Assembly (NCBI RefSeq): GCF_030272615.1
Contig: NC_081414.1
Span: forward strand, 311,005,664-311,069,663
Direction of reading: 5' to 3'
Source of the DNA: Cryptomeria japonica
Taxonomy: Eukaryota > Streptophyta > Pinopsida > Cupressales > Cupressaceae
DNA length: 64,000 nucleotides
The position numbers and the translations under genes were made by a program. Shown piece by piece: positions 22,222-33,043 of the stretch. Below the pieces are notes generated by a model. That model did no database searches and had not been told where the DNA came from. It saw nothing but the letters and a program-made list of their open reading frames with translations. The number at the start of each line of letters is the position of its first letter. The first letter of the stretch is position 1.

Positions 22222-23866
22222 TCAGCTTGTTTGATGTACTATATTAACTGTTTCGGTTGGCCCAATTATAGAAGATATTTCTTGATAGTACTTGGGTAGA
22301 GTGTCAAATCTCCCATCCTCTATCACCTCAAGGAGGTTTTCACCATCCCATATGTCCTTTCTTTTTACTTTTCCTTGATCTAATGTTGCCATTATATGGT
22401 TTTCAACATTAGACTTGATATTTATTTTTTCACTTTTGTAACTGAGAGATTTAACACCCCCTAGAGTAGAATATGCGTTACTAAATTCACTAGTGGAGTT
22501 TGTTTTAGGTTCTATGAAATTGAGGTATAAGGAAATGACATGATCATTAGGGAAGGTATCCATCTCAATGGGTCCCTCATTTTCCCAATCAATAAGCTCA
22601 GGATGCACCAAAGGCAAAGGATCGTCAGATTGTTTCATGTCAAGGGTACTAAGGGTCATGATAGAGATATCAAAGTCTTCAATGATTATTTCCAAGTCCA
22701 AGATGTTACTTTCCTCATAATGACCTCTCATGAGTAGTTCCTGATCATCCTCAATGGAGTCAACATCGATATATCGTAGTTCTAATTCAAGTGGTATGTA
22801 CTCTGACGTGTGTCCTTCAAATGAGTGGACTACATCGATGTCCACATCTTTTGCATAACATGAGTCTTCAAAAGATTGTTCAAAATGATAAGAATCCCTT
22901 TCCCACTCATTGGAATCTATTTCACTAGAAGCTTGTAATATGAAAATTTGCTCATATAGGTTATGAGTAGCTTCTTCTCTCTTATTCGCAAGTTCCTCTT
23001 GTCTTCTTTCCTCTGCTTCTTCTTATTGCTTATGAGCCACTTCTTCTTCCTATTATTTGTGAATGGCTTCTTGTTGTTGTTTGTGGATAGATTCCTCTTG
23101 TTGTTTATGCGTGGCTTCTTCTCTCTTAATGGGAAGTTCTTCTTGTTGGTTGCAGGATGCTCCTTCTTGTTGTGGATCTACATTTCTCTTTTCAAACCCT
23201 AATCCTGATTTATCCTTTGTTGTATTGGTTCTGAGACACCTTCTTTTATTTTGCCTATGGGACCACTGCCACCATATCCCATTTTCATCATGATATCATA
23301 TCCTTTTTTATATTGCTCTAATGGGATACTGACATTATTAACTTCTGGTTGAGCTTTTGCTTCATCTTTATATATCCATTGGAAAACATCCCTGTCTTTG
23401 GTTTCCTCGGCTAAGGTATCCGCTTTAACAAATGATCCATCAAGGATTTTAAGTGGCTTTGAGATAGGTTGTTGTTTTGAATTTGATGGTTTTCCATATT
23501 ATGATTTTGGGGAGAGTGGTAAGTCTGGTTATGAATATTCTCCTATGCCTTTGTCTTTCAACTTCACCTTTTTCTCAAAGCTTGACAAGATTGAGGCAAA
23601 CACTTTTTCTTTAGGTGGTGTACGAGAAGAGGATGCTTCCCTGTTACGCGGAACAATGACCTCTTGGACTGGTTTTAAGTTACTGCAATATTGAAATGGA
23701 TTTGAATCTACTGAAATCCTGATCTATTATCCATTACAGGGAAACTTGAGGCACTGGCGATAAGTTGAAGGAATAGCTTGCATGTCGGAGTATATTGTAA
23801 GACAGATTTAGGTCCAATACTTGACATACTGTATCTTTTTGCATCAGTCCTACTTTGATAAAAAAT
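22222..23866 (-). pseudogene. Tat linker region between protease and RT, with Gln/Glu-rich repeats
   Basis: A 207-codon acidic open segment (22222-22845) has no known domain. It is preceded on the minus strand by a region (about 22,960-23,160) of imperfect repeats around H-K-Q-Q-E-E that would form a coiled coil. This is the long protease-RT spacer characteristic of Ogre/Tat polyproteins. It contains several stops between 22,900 and 23,860. No function beyond linker can be given. Confidence 0.6.
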
Positions 23867-23867
23867 A

Positions 23868-24311
23868 CTACAATTCCTTTGGAGGAACGCTCTTCTTCAT
23901 CATAAGCTTTGATTGTCGTCTTTTTGCACAGACAAGACTTAATGAGCAAATATTTAGGCCAACTCCTCCATCTATTAGGACACATTTAACACGCGTTTTA
24001 TGAATAAGAACTTTGATATGCAAAGGAGTGTTGTGTAGATATTGTAAAGACATGTCATCGTCTTCAGTGAAGGATAAGCAATGAGGCACTAAGAGGTGTC
24101 CCACCATGGTTTGGAATTGATCAACACCCAGATATTTGGGGATGGTAGTATCTACTAAGGCTATTTCTAAAATCTCTTCATGTGTGGGTGATATTTTCAA
24201 AAGTTCTAGTATTGATATATGTGCAGGGGTCTTCTGTAATTGGTCCACTATATTGTATTGTTTAGAAGTAGATGGCACGTTGGTCGTAGTGTTGGTATTT
24301 TGGATGTGTTG
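23868..24311 (-). pseudogene. pol: Tat aspartic protease
   Basis: The frame contains VLIDGGVGLNICSL near 23,925-23,970. This is the Tat-type active site D-G-G/A-G with conserved LN-CSL. Upstream residues (HEEILEIALVDTTIP, VGHL) are typical of the approach to the protease. The frame enters from the solo LTR at 24312, so the gag-protease junction is split by that insertion. Confidence 0.8.
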
Positions 24312-25360
24312 TGTTGGTTTTGTCATTGATGTCAACACTTTTCAACACTTGAGAACACCTATCAGTATTTGGAGATCTTTGGTTATGTTCACCGACATGT
24401 TCAGTGACTTATGCATAGTCACTGGTATTTGGTTCACCGGCAGGTTATATTGTTCACTGACACTGTGGATGATCTGTTATCATCTGGAGATTACTTGGTT
24501 ATGTCGAAGACATTGTTTGGAAACTTTGTTTTGGTGATTTGGTCATTGATCTAATTGGGTTTGCATATTTGCTGTTACTGGCAAATAGGTCTAGGTTATG
24601 GAGTGGCAAGCATTATTAGCATGACACATTATGGAGATGATTTGTTATTGTTGTAAATGCATTGAGCCGACATGATGCATCACATATTGATTCATTTGTA
24701 ATTAATTTTATTGTAATATCTTTAGTGAGCCGACCTACACATTTGGTTTTAGGTTTTGGTATATATGTAAGATCTCATTTGTGAGATTGAATGAGGATGT
24801 AGAGGAGTACAAAAAGGATTGTAATAAGGTATATGCGAATATAAGTAGAGCTATACACGCAGACATCATTTGAAGATTCAAGGAAGATTTTTGGAGAAGA
24901 CAATCTAAGCTTAACCGGTACTGAATCCAACATATGAAGATGCTATTTTGAGCAGTACATTATCATTGGATTTAACCATCCAATTGTAGTTAGTGTGACT
25001 CCCATTTTGTGATTCAACAATGAGCTCTTGGTAATTGGCCTTTTTGCATGTGCAGACCCCATATTGTACACACATACTATCTGCAGTAGTATCATCTAAT
25101 TGTGGGTAAGGTTTCCCACCGTGGCTTTTCCCCTTACAGGGTTTCCACGTGCAAATAGCTGTGTTATGTGTTGTGTATGTTATTTGTCTTTATGTTTCAT
25201 GCATTAAACTTTACCGGTATTGCAATTAACTGTTAAATTGTCTACCGGCATTAAGTTTTGTTTACTGGTATTATGCACTAAGTTTGATTAAGTTATATTT
25301 GGGTTGAAATTAATAGACAACTGATTCACCCCCCCTCTCAGTTGCCCCCGAGTCCTAACA
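24312..25360. mobile_element. Solo LTR inserted in the Tat gag-protease region
   Basis: Bounded by TGTTGGTTTTG and TCCTAACA and flanked by TGTTG (24307-24311) and TGTAG (25361-25365), a 5-bp duplication with one mismatch. No internal coding, primer-binding site or second LTR is present, so it is a solo LTR of 1,049 bp. The inner half is alignable with 13,280-13,765 and, in reverse orientation, with 55,230-55,996. The gag frame on one side and the protease frame on the other are in the expected order. Confidence 0.85.
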
Positions 25361-25365
25361 TGTAG

Positions 25366-27032
25366 TACCGGGTAAAGTGACCTTAGCTTTACTATGTGTG
25401 ATAACATGATTTCTCTTTAACCATAATGATGTTAACCATTTTATCATATGTGTGATCGTAGTTAATCTTTTCCTTTCCTTTTCCATCCCTAGTTGTTGAT
25501 GTTTCACCCTTCTCATAGTCCAGCAATGGAGTTTTGAAGGTTGTGTGCGATTCATTTGTTGTGTGCCCATCTATAGTTATAAACTCATTGTCTATCAAAT
25601 CCTGAATGTCATGTTTTAATCAATTGCAATCATTTGTTTGATGTCCTTTACTTTGATGATAATTATAGTAATGATTATCATTCCACCAAGAAATTTTTAC
25701 CTTTAGTTTAAAATCTCTTACTTTTAGTAAGGTAATTATTTTTTTTGCAAGGAGTGTCTTCAGTGCTGATTCGAGTGGTTCACCAATAAGTGTGAATTTT
25801 CTGTGAAAGTTGGAGGGTAATATTGGTTTATTATTATCCTGATTGGTTGTGGAGGTATGAATTGATAGGTTTAATATGGGCTACTTTAGTTTCATGTTGT
25901 TAGCATCCACTATTCTATAATTGACAATGTTTCTATTCTTGTTCCAATATTTGAGTTTGTCCGTGTTATTATTGTTGGAGGAATTATCCCCTTCTTTCTA
26001 AAGTTTCAATACTCCTTTCTTGACTAGTGCTTCCTCAATTTTGATCCCATTCTCAACCATCTTCTCAAAACTTGGGGGACACCAGATTTTAAGTGCACAA
26101 CAAATCTCATCATTTAAGTTATCAATGAAAATGTTCATCTTTTCATTATCGGGCACTGGACGAGGATATCTTGCAAATAACCTTCTCCATCTTTGTAAAA
26201 ATATCATGAAGGGTTCTTCATTCTTTTGTTTTGTGTTACACAGGTCTAGCATGGTGATCTCATGTTGAATGTTATATGAATATTGGGATACAAATTTACT
26301 CACCAATTCTTCAAAATTTATGATGCCAGGTGGGAGTTTAGAGAACCACTTCATGGCTTGTCTACTTAGACTCTTAGGAAATAGTCTCATTAGATAAGTG
26401 TCTTCATGTGCGAACTCCATATTAATTGTGCGAAATTCCCTGACATAATCTTGGGGATAAGTTTGGCCATTGTACTTGTCATATTTGGGGATTTCACAAT
26501 TTGGAGGGAATGGTATCATGTTTAAATTTCTATCAAATGGGTAAGGACGGATGTCTTGCAGCGAGTGTCTCTTGGTAGTTCCCCTTTGCATGTCTTGAAG
26601 TTGTGTTTGAAGTGCTTGAATTTGTTCAGTAAGAGCCAAAAGGGGATTATCAACATTATTCCTTGCTTTGCTATCTCGGTTGTTTTGATTTCTTTCATTA
26701 TGAGTCCAACTAGTATTGTTTCAAGTTTCACTAGTTCTTTCACTTTGTCTCAATATTGTGATATCAAAATCATGAGGTAACTTGGCACCTTGACGTACTA
26801 ACATGAGGAAATATTTCTCTTTATCCATTTCAAGGACCTTTTCCATGAATTTAGTAAACTTTGGATCTTGTTGGGCTTTTTTGATGGTTTCTATCATTAT
26901 TTCTTCATCATCATCATTTTGGCTATGAGATCCATATTGATGAAAGAAAGGATTCTCTTCTACCATCATTGATTTTTGTTTTCGTTTATGTTGTTTTAAT
27001 TTCTTCTTTTGATTTCTAGTCAAAACTAGCAT
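25366..27032 (-). pseudogene. gag: Tat gag
   Basis: Gag starts at the ATG at 27,032 with a basic stretch (NQKKKLKQHKRKQK). An acidic segment, a coiled-coil heptad part (TEQIQALQTQL) and the capsid-like core follow (26,000-26,500). The core shows the conserved plant gag pattern PKYDKYNGQTYPQDYVREF, FPKSLSRQAMKWF-LPP, F-E-LV-KF and L-QRWRR. A degraded knuckle is near 25,640-25,680 (Y-x2-Y-H-x4-G-H-x4-C, first Cys lost). Stops at 26,720 and 25,998 and a frameshift later separate the open parts. Gag would form the cytoplasmic particle. Confidence 0.85.
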
Positions 27033-27404
27033 ACAAGTGATTGAAAATGTTCAAGCTTTGGTCTTTTTTGGAAGTACAAGTTTGATATGATTCAACTAAG
27101 TCAACTAGGAGAGGTCATATTGATAAGACTAAGTTGATCTGATTTTAAAGCCTTCATTTCTTGATTGAAGATGATGAATCCTCATGATGAAACTGTGCTT
27201 AGATATCGGATATCAAATATTTGAAACTATACACTTAAGATGTTTGTATCTATGCTTTCAAAAAGATCTCACTTGTGAAACCTATTTTTACTAGTTTCAA
27301 ATTGACTGAACAATGAATAGGAGTGATTCTACTCTAAATTGGGTATCCAAAACTATGATTAACATTATGGAAAAATCTTGAATCCACTCTCTATCTAGGG
27401 TCTA

Positions 27405-27780
27405 AATTACCAGAGCGCTAAATTAGAGACCCAAAATGCTAGATTGTTTATCCAAAACGCTATTCTGGACTCCTAGAATGCTAATATTGGCTAGCGAAAT
27501 GCTAAATTGGGTTTTTGATGTTATATTTCAGTGATGTTTTTATATTAGACTTATGTGCTAACCAAGCTTATTGAAGCGCTATTCTGGTCTTTCAAAATGC
27601 TATACTAGACTATCAGAGCATTGAAATATCTTTTAAAAGAGCTAACTTGTATGTCAAGAATGCTACAGTGTATCTCTAATGCGCTAACATTAATCTCGAT
27701 TGCGCTAATGTTTGTTTCCAAAATGCTAATGTGTGAACTAAAACACTATTCTCAGACATTGAAATGTTATTCTACTCTGT
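27405..27780 (-). repeat. Degenerate AAACGCTA/AAATGCTA array (leader, part 1)
   Basis: On the plus strand AAA[AC][CT]GCTA-like words (CCAAAACGCTA, CAAAATGCTA, AATGCGCTAA) recur about every 20-30 bases. On the element's sense strand this reads TAGCGTTTTGG, complementary to the array at 14,590-14,945. Confidence 0.78.
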
Positions 27781-28864
27781 AAAGTCAATTTTTGACATTT
27801 TGACAATGTGATGTTTAGCTTTAGTCGAGTTTAAGTGTGTTTCAATGGATGATATGTCTGATATGTGATCTGAAAACATAAAAGACAAAATTTCAAATAG
27901 TTGACTTTTTAGCCCTAGGATCTAAACATCAAGTGTATGTTTGAGGCTTCAAATCAAAGCCCAAAATTTCTATGGGTTTTACATAAATTATACACTTTCA
28001 TACAGATCTATCCTAAGGATTCAGATACAATACGATAACTCAGCCCAAAGCCTGGAGTCTTCGTAGCGCAAGTGTAAACACCCTAAAATGGAATATCCAC
28101 TTTTGCCATTGTTCAGAGGTGGCAGATAGAGGCCTCTAGGACTAGAAGGATAACCTGATCACCCTCTCCTTGGAAGGCTATAAGTAGCCTATACAAAGTT
28201 GAGGATTTCTACCTCTCCTCCAAGGAGCCAAATAGTGAGTATCTTGGGGGGAAAACCTTTTATCCCCTTGCACTAAAATTATCGCACTAAGGCTAAAAAG
28301 GGTGGCTTCTAACTAACAAGGAACTAGTAAGGGCATCTGTTTGGTGCGTTGGGTATAAACTTAATTAAGAGGTCTCTCAGCCTTGAAAACCAAGGTTTGA
28401 TATCCCCAAAGGTATAGAGGAGAGCTATTCCCAAGCACTGTCGTTGATTTTGATTTTCATAAAAATCACTTTTATTTTATAGTGGGTTAGATGAACTCAG
28501 CGTTAGTCGTTCCCCTCTCACCCGACCTTATGGGCTACATGGGAGGGTAGGCCCGCTAAAGCTATTGCACTACTTGAAAAGAAAATTTGATAGGTTTGGT
28601 TTTCTGATCCCCCAATGAAGGGGAGAGCATACTCACCTACCATCTTAGGCACATAAGACATGGTATTGATTAAATCTCCCAGTTAAGCTATGTGCCTAAA
28701 TTATACAATACAAGTGTAATGCTCCCGCTGCTGCAAACAATGTTAGTAGTTTCAGTTGAATGTCTTTGACAGTGTATAGTTTTGAAATTTGGTCTCTAAC
28801 AACGTATAAGTACCTACAAAACAAATGACCAAAATTAACTTCTAGAAATTAATATTTTGTAAGC

Positions 28865-29165
28865 AGAATTGAAAACGCTAAAGTAACTCATTAAAGAACT
28901 AATCTTTGCTATAAAAATGGTATTCTGCAGAACGAAAACATTATTCTATAAACTAAAAATGTTATCCTATGGAATGAAAACACTATTTAATGAGATGGAA
29001 ATGCTATTATATGAATCAAGAACGCTATTCTATTGAAGCTAAATGCTAATTCATTGAATAGTAACGCTAATATGGGAGACAAATGCACTAGTGGAAGGTC
29101 TTAATGCGCTGATCTAGAAGCTAAAAATGTTAATGTTCCCCTCTGGAGCACTAAACTGGTTCTCT
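28865..29165 (-). repeat. Degenerate AAACGCTATTCTA array (leader, part 2)
   Basis: Words such as GAAAACGCTA, AGAACGCTATTCTA and AGTAACGCTAA recur with a roughly 25-27-base spacing. Orientation is the same as in part 1 and opposite to the 3' array. Confidence 0.75.
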
Positions 29166-29216
29166 GCGTTCACCTGTTGAAGAAAACTTTTCAAGAAATT
29201 GTTAAAAATGGGGCTA

Positions 29217-29235
29217 GGCCCCATGTTAGGTGCCA
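29217..29235 (-). other. Putative Tat primer-binding site
   Basis: On the minus strand TGGCACCTAACATGGGGCC begins 8 bases downstream of the 5' LTR terminus (ACACATCA). The TGG start and GGGG block match the style of other Tat primer-binding sites. The tRNA is not identified. Confidence 0.6.
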
Positions 29236-29243
29236 GAAAATAA

Positions 29244-30196
29244 TGATGTGTAAAATTGGTATAAATTCATTAAAATCAATTGCACAAAACATCCAATGCA
29301 GTATTACATGAAAGAGTAAAAACACAAATAAAACAATTAAAACACTCCCTCAAATCGCTTCATTGCTCTCTATTCTTGAGGACCTCGCATGTTTGTATGA
29401 TGGCTCTTAGATGCATGATATTTGCAAGATGACAACTCAAGAAATGAGAATATGATAATGCAATTCTATTGTCTATAATGAGATAAACAATGTAATTCTA
29501 TGCCATTCTAAACTATCATGAAAGCCACTATGATAGATACTAAATGATACTATGCTAAGCTAATTATCTAGAGCTAATTATGCTGAAAATGCTAGGAATG
29601 CTAAAGATGCCAAGGGGAGTCTCATGGATGAAATGAGGCTCATTATAGATGTTTCAAGGCCATGGATGAGGTGGCACAAATCAACAATTAGGATTCGATC
29701 TAGGGATGTCGACGGTTTAGAATGAAGGAGTTGGAGAAGAGGTTGAAGTAGAAGACACATCATTGTTAGAGAGATAAGTGTCAAAGAATTTCCACAAAGA
29801 GACAAGTGGCAAGGATAGGAGGGACAAGTGGCAAAGGTTCCATGTGTCCTTAAGGGAGAATGCACAACCCATTGGAAGTAGGATGAGATGGTTAGAGAGG
29901 ATAAAATTGGTTAACCTATGGTTAAGTTAGGGAGTTGGTTAGAAGAAGGCTATGTTAGGAAATGGTTAGAAGTTAGGACACGTGTCCAATTTTAATTAAA
30001 AATTCAAATTTAATAGGGAGGGAGTAATTAAATAAACAAACTCATTAAATTCATTTATTTAATTAGGAAATAGAAGAAATTGAATTAAGATGGGATGAAT
30101 TAGAAAAATGAACTATATAAACAAATTATTAAATTCATTTATATAGTATCTTCGTATTTAATTAATTTATCTCCAAACCAAATTTTAGTGTATACA
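29244..30196 (-). repeat. Tat 5' LTR
   Basis: 953 bp. On the minus strand it begins TGTATACA and ends ACACATCA, so it has canonical TG...CA ends. Its outer 240 bp are alignable with the truncated 3' LTR. The flank TGAAT (30197-30201) would be one target-site copy, but its partner is missing because the other LTR is truncated. Confidence 0.85.
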
Positions 30197-30201
30197 TGAA
30201 T

Positions 30202-31070
30202 GATATCTACTATTGTTAAAAATGGGTAAAAGAAGATGATTATAATTTCTAGATATATAATAAATCTAATGCAGGTACTCCAACTTGGACAAAACTTTCT
30301 ACTATAAGACAAATCACAACCAATTTATGTACTAATGTCATGGAAACAAGTTTTGTTTCTTCGTGAAATCAGGTTATAATCTTGCTTGGATATAATTATA
30401 GGAACACAAATGGTCAAAGTTATACTAAGATTTATGAGGCAAAATTTGATTCATGGACTCAATTATTTATTGAAAATTCTTATTATCCTTTGGGAGGAGG
30501 ATTTTGTTATAAAGGAAGATTTTATTTGGTGAGAAATCATACAAACAATGGTAAGATTTTTGAATTCAATTATACTACATTAACATGGATGATAATTCTA
30601 TCGCCAATAGATTCTACTACAAACTACCCGACAATAATAAGTTTCACCTTTGAAGAAGTACAACAAAAGCTTATGAAATTTAGTATGATGTTATGAATCA
30701 TTAGAAGAATTTTACTACATCTCGGTAAATAGTTGGATTTGACAATTACATAATGCTAGTTGACAAAGAATATCACCAAATATGGAAGTTAGAAAAATAT
30801 GATAAACAAGGCCAAGAAAGAAATATATGGTCTACTTTACGCATCGATATACCTAAAATAATTGACATAATAGCAAAAAATAACAATGGATGCATATTAG
30901 TTCTCGGAGAGAAAGTATCATTGTATAAAACTGAAGGAAAAATAATTCAAACCATCAAATTGGTAGAGTTTGACCCACATCTTCTTACTCAAACAAATAA
31001 GTATGGTAACCATATACCATTATTTACCATGTCGATAGATTGTACGAATGTATGGTGGCTACATAATTAA
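30202..31070 (+). pseudogene. Kelch/F-box-associated beta-propeller-like fragment
   Basis: Two open segments (30382-30696 and 30753-31070) separated by stops. They read as blade-like units: hydrophobic strand, aromatic, Gly, then YDxxxxxW-type ends. Examples are ILLGYNY followed by KIYEAKFDSWTQL, GGGFCYKGRFYLVRNH followed by KIFEFNYTTLTWM, and NNGCILVLGEKVSLYKTEGK. This resembles the kelch or F-box-associated propeller of plant F-box proteins, but the F-box itself is not seen. The Tat element inserted immediately upstream (30196), so the N-terminal half may be displaced. Family assignment is tentative. Confidence 0.45.
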
Positions 31071-31249
31071 TAAAAATTTGAATTTTCTGCTTTATAGTTT
31101 TAAATTAAAATTATTATATTGTGATGCACTTTCTATTATTTCAAATTTACTTTAAAATTTCTATTTTTAAATATAGTTAAATTTAGATATATTCATTGTT
31201 TTATAATAATAAAATGTACTCTACCCAATTAGTTAATGGGCTTGGCTAG

Positions 31250-31682
31250 GTTAATCTAGAAGATATATCGACACAAAAAATCACATGGATGGCGTCACAG
31301 GAAGGATGGTTTAAAATAAATTTTGATGGGGCCTCCAAGGGCAATCCTGGGCCATCTGGTGCTAGGGTTGTTGTTAGAGATTGGAAGGGAAATATTTTAA
31401 TGATGGGAACAAAAATGCTCTCAAATAGGACAAACAATGTTGTTGAGGCGCAAACTGCATTATTGGTGATTAATCTTGGTGTGAAGTTGGGTCTTTCAAA
31501 AATCCATTTGGAAGGTTACTCCGTTATCATAGTTAATGCAATGAATATGGTAGTGATCCATGCTTGGCACTTGAATAAATACATAATGACAATTAAACGA
31601 GTGTTGATGCAAGTGAGTGATTTCCTTGTGTCATATGTGTAGCACAAGGGGAATGAGGTTGTTGATGCCTAGTCTAAGTGGG
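31250..31682 (+). pseudogene. RNase H domain fragment (RVT_3 type) interrupted by the gypsy insertion
   Basis: Reads GWFKINFDGASKGNPGPSGA with the first catalytic Asp (31,300-31,360). The Glu helix follows (NNVVEAQTALL) and then EGYSVIIVNAM, where the usual catalytic Asp of EGDS is Tyr. HAWHLNKYI and GNEVVDA-SKW complete the domain. This is the RNase H found at the end of plant LINE ORF2 or as stand-alone copies. At SKW the Athila-like element is inserted. Removing it via the GTGGG duplication joins the frame in phase to 63,810-63,850 (LSFNYEEEVWYED). Two further stops are present. No reverse transcriptase is visible upstream. Confidence 0.72.
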
Positions 31683-32919
31683 TGATGAGTTGAAATAATA
31701 GTTCCTTTTTGTGTCCATGTCTATTATGTTTTTCATGATTTAAGTTGTGTAATTAGACAATGTGAAGATCATAGGGCGTATTGGAACTTTGACTGTGTGC
31801 ATATTGAATATTAACCGAACCTATTGAACCTTGTATTATTTTGGTTAAATATTCCTGTAGCTATGCAAATTACTATGATAATTTCATGTATGGATGCATA
31901 AATGTTATGGTTGACAGAAAATTTATACATATGTGTTTGCATGCACTAACCCTTGATACAGGAATAAATAAGTAGCTACAAAAGTGGTCAAGCTGTGCCA
32001 GTTGGAGGATTGTGCCATGCAAGCCATTAAAAATATTTCAAGGTGGTTGAGAGAATTAAAGACAATAAGGGAAATAGTGTTCGAGTGGAGCGACTGAAGA
32101 ATAGTGAGGCAGTCCTAGTTTATTTAAGACTGTCTTCAGGAGGCGATAATCTAGTGAAAATTGTCATGCTATATTCCTGGTCGTGTAATGATGAAAGTCC
32201 CATGATCTTTGTGGTTGACTTCTTCCCTGTTGTAATAAAAAGTTTTTGCCTATTCTCATGGGTGTGGTCTAGTTAGTTAAGAGTTTTTTATAATCTTTTT
32301 ATAAATAAAGTTTTGAAGCTCTTCACAGAGGTTAGACAGAGTTTTCAAAGCTAAGTAGTGTTTTCCCTATATTATGTATTGTAACAACTTTTGGAGATAA
32401 TGAATAAAGTTATGTTATTCTAAGCAAATAGAAGTATTTGAAATCTGGGTACACTCATCCGAGGGGGCCCACTTGGTGAGTAATCCTATGTAATTTTTGA
32501 ATTAAGTTTTCTTTTGTTGTAGTAGTTGTTCTGGCAATTGATTGTTCCTGCAACCACTAGAACCGGATCTTGTGATTGTTCCTGCAACCAAGGCAGATAG
32601 TGTAATTCCCACTTGCTAGCTTTGAACGTAGATAATAGTTATTCATTTAAAAGCATCCTTCAGTGTTAATATTTCCTATAGCCATTTATTTGTTACATCT
32701 TTGTATGTTTATTTCAGTAACTTTATTTGTTGCAGTAGGATAGAATAGATTTTATTGGAACTTAGTGCACAAACAATACCGACCCATTTTAAGTAATACG
32801 TCCCCAGGGTGACAAGTAAATGAACCTCAGCTATAAGAATGATAGCTATTCATAATGGATATCCAATCCCTAAATTAAGGATTCAAGTCTAGTTATTATC
32901 CTAATTAGCAAGGCAAACA
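31683..32919 (+). repeat. Athila-like 5' LTR
   Basis: Starts TGATGAGTTG, ends AGGCAAACA, length 1,237 bp. It is alignable along its length with the 3' LTR. Its last base is followed by TTTTTGGCGCC, the primer site. Confidence 0.93.
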
Positions 32920-32923
32920 TTTT

Positions 32924-32941
32924 TGGCGCCATTGTCGGGGA
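32924..32941 (+). other. Primer-binding site (TGGCGCC type)
   Basis: TGGCGCCATTGTCGGGGA lies 4 bases after the LTR end. It differs at only two positions from the widespread plant TGGCGCCGTTGCCGGGGA site, which I know as the Asp-tRNA-type primer site of Athila-related gypsies. Confidence 0.8.
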
Positions 32942-33043
32942 TGGTGCCAAACTAAGAACCTGCCATAATCATGAGTTTTCAAGTTTTTAGGTTAGAATTA
33001 TGTTTTGATAGTTAAGAGAAGTTAAGTATTTTTCTGAATCTGC

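Larger units (their letters stand above)
27033..29216 (-). other. Long leader of the Tat element
   Basis: 2.2 kb without a protein-coding frame between the primer-binding site and gag. It contains two degenerate arrays (27,405-27,780 and 28,865-29,165) and a moderately GC-rich middle (28,020-28,700) with no recognised RNA gene. Very long leaders are typical of Ogre/Tat elements. Confidence 0.6.
13766..30196 (-). mobile_element. Tat/Ogre-type Ty3/gypsy retrotransposon, decayed, 3' LTR truncated
   Basis: The coding strand is minus. Order from the right is 5' LTR, primer-binding site, long leader, gag, protease, a coiled linker, RT, RNase H, a second RNase H, integrase, a long 3' region with an antisense PMD frame, polypurine tract and 3' LTR. 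The second RNase H before integrase is the hallmark of the Tat lineage, so the assignment is firm at the lineage level. The element is about 16.4 kb including a 1.05-kb solo LTR. The 3' LTR keeps only its last 271 bp. Every domain is broken by stops. Confidence 0.88.

Noticed and set aside
22963-23293. Plus-strand Leu/Phe/Cys-rich frames that look like membrane proteins
   Set aside because: They are the complement of the Gln/Glu/Lys-rich coil repeats in the Tat linker.
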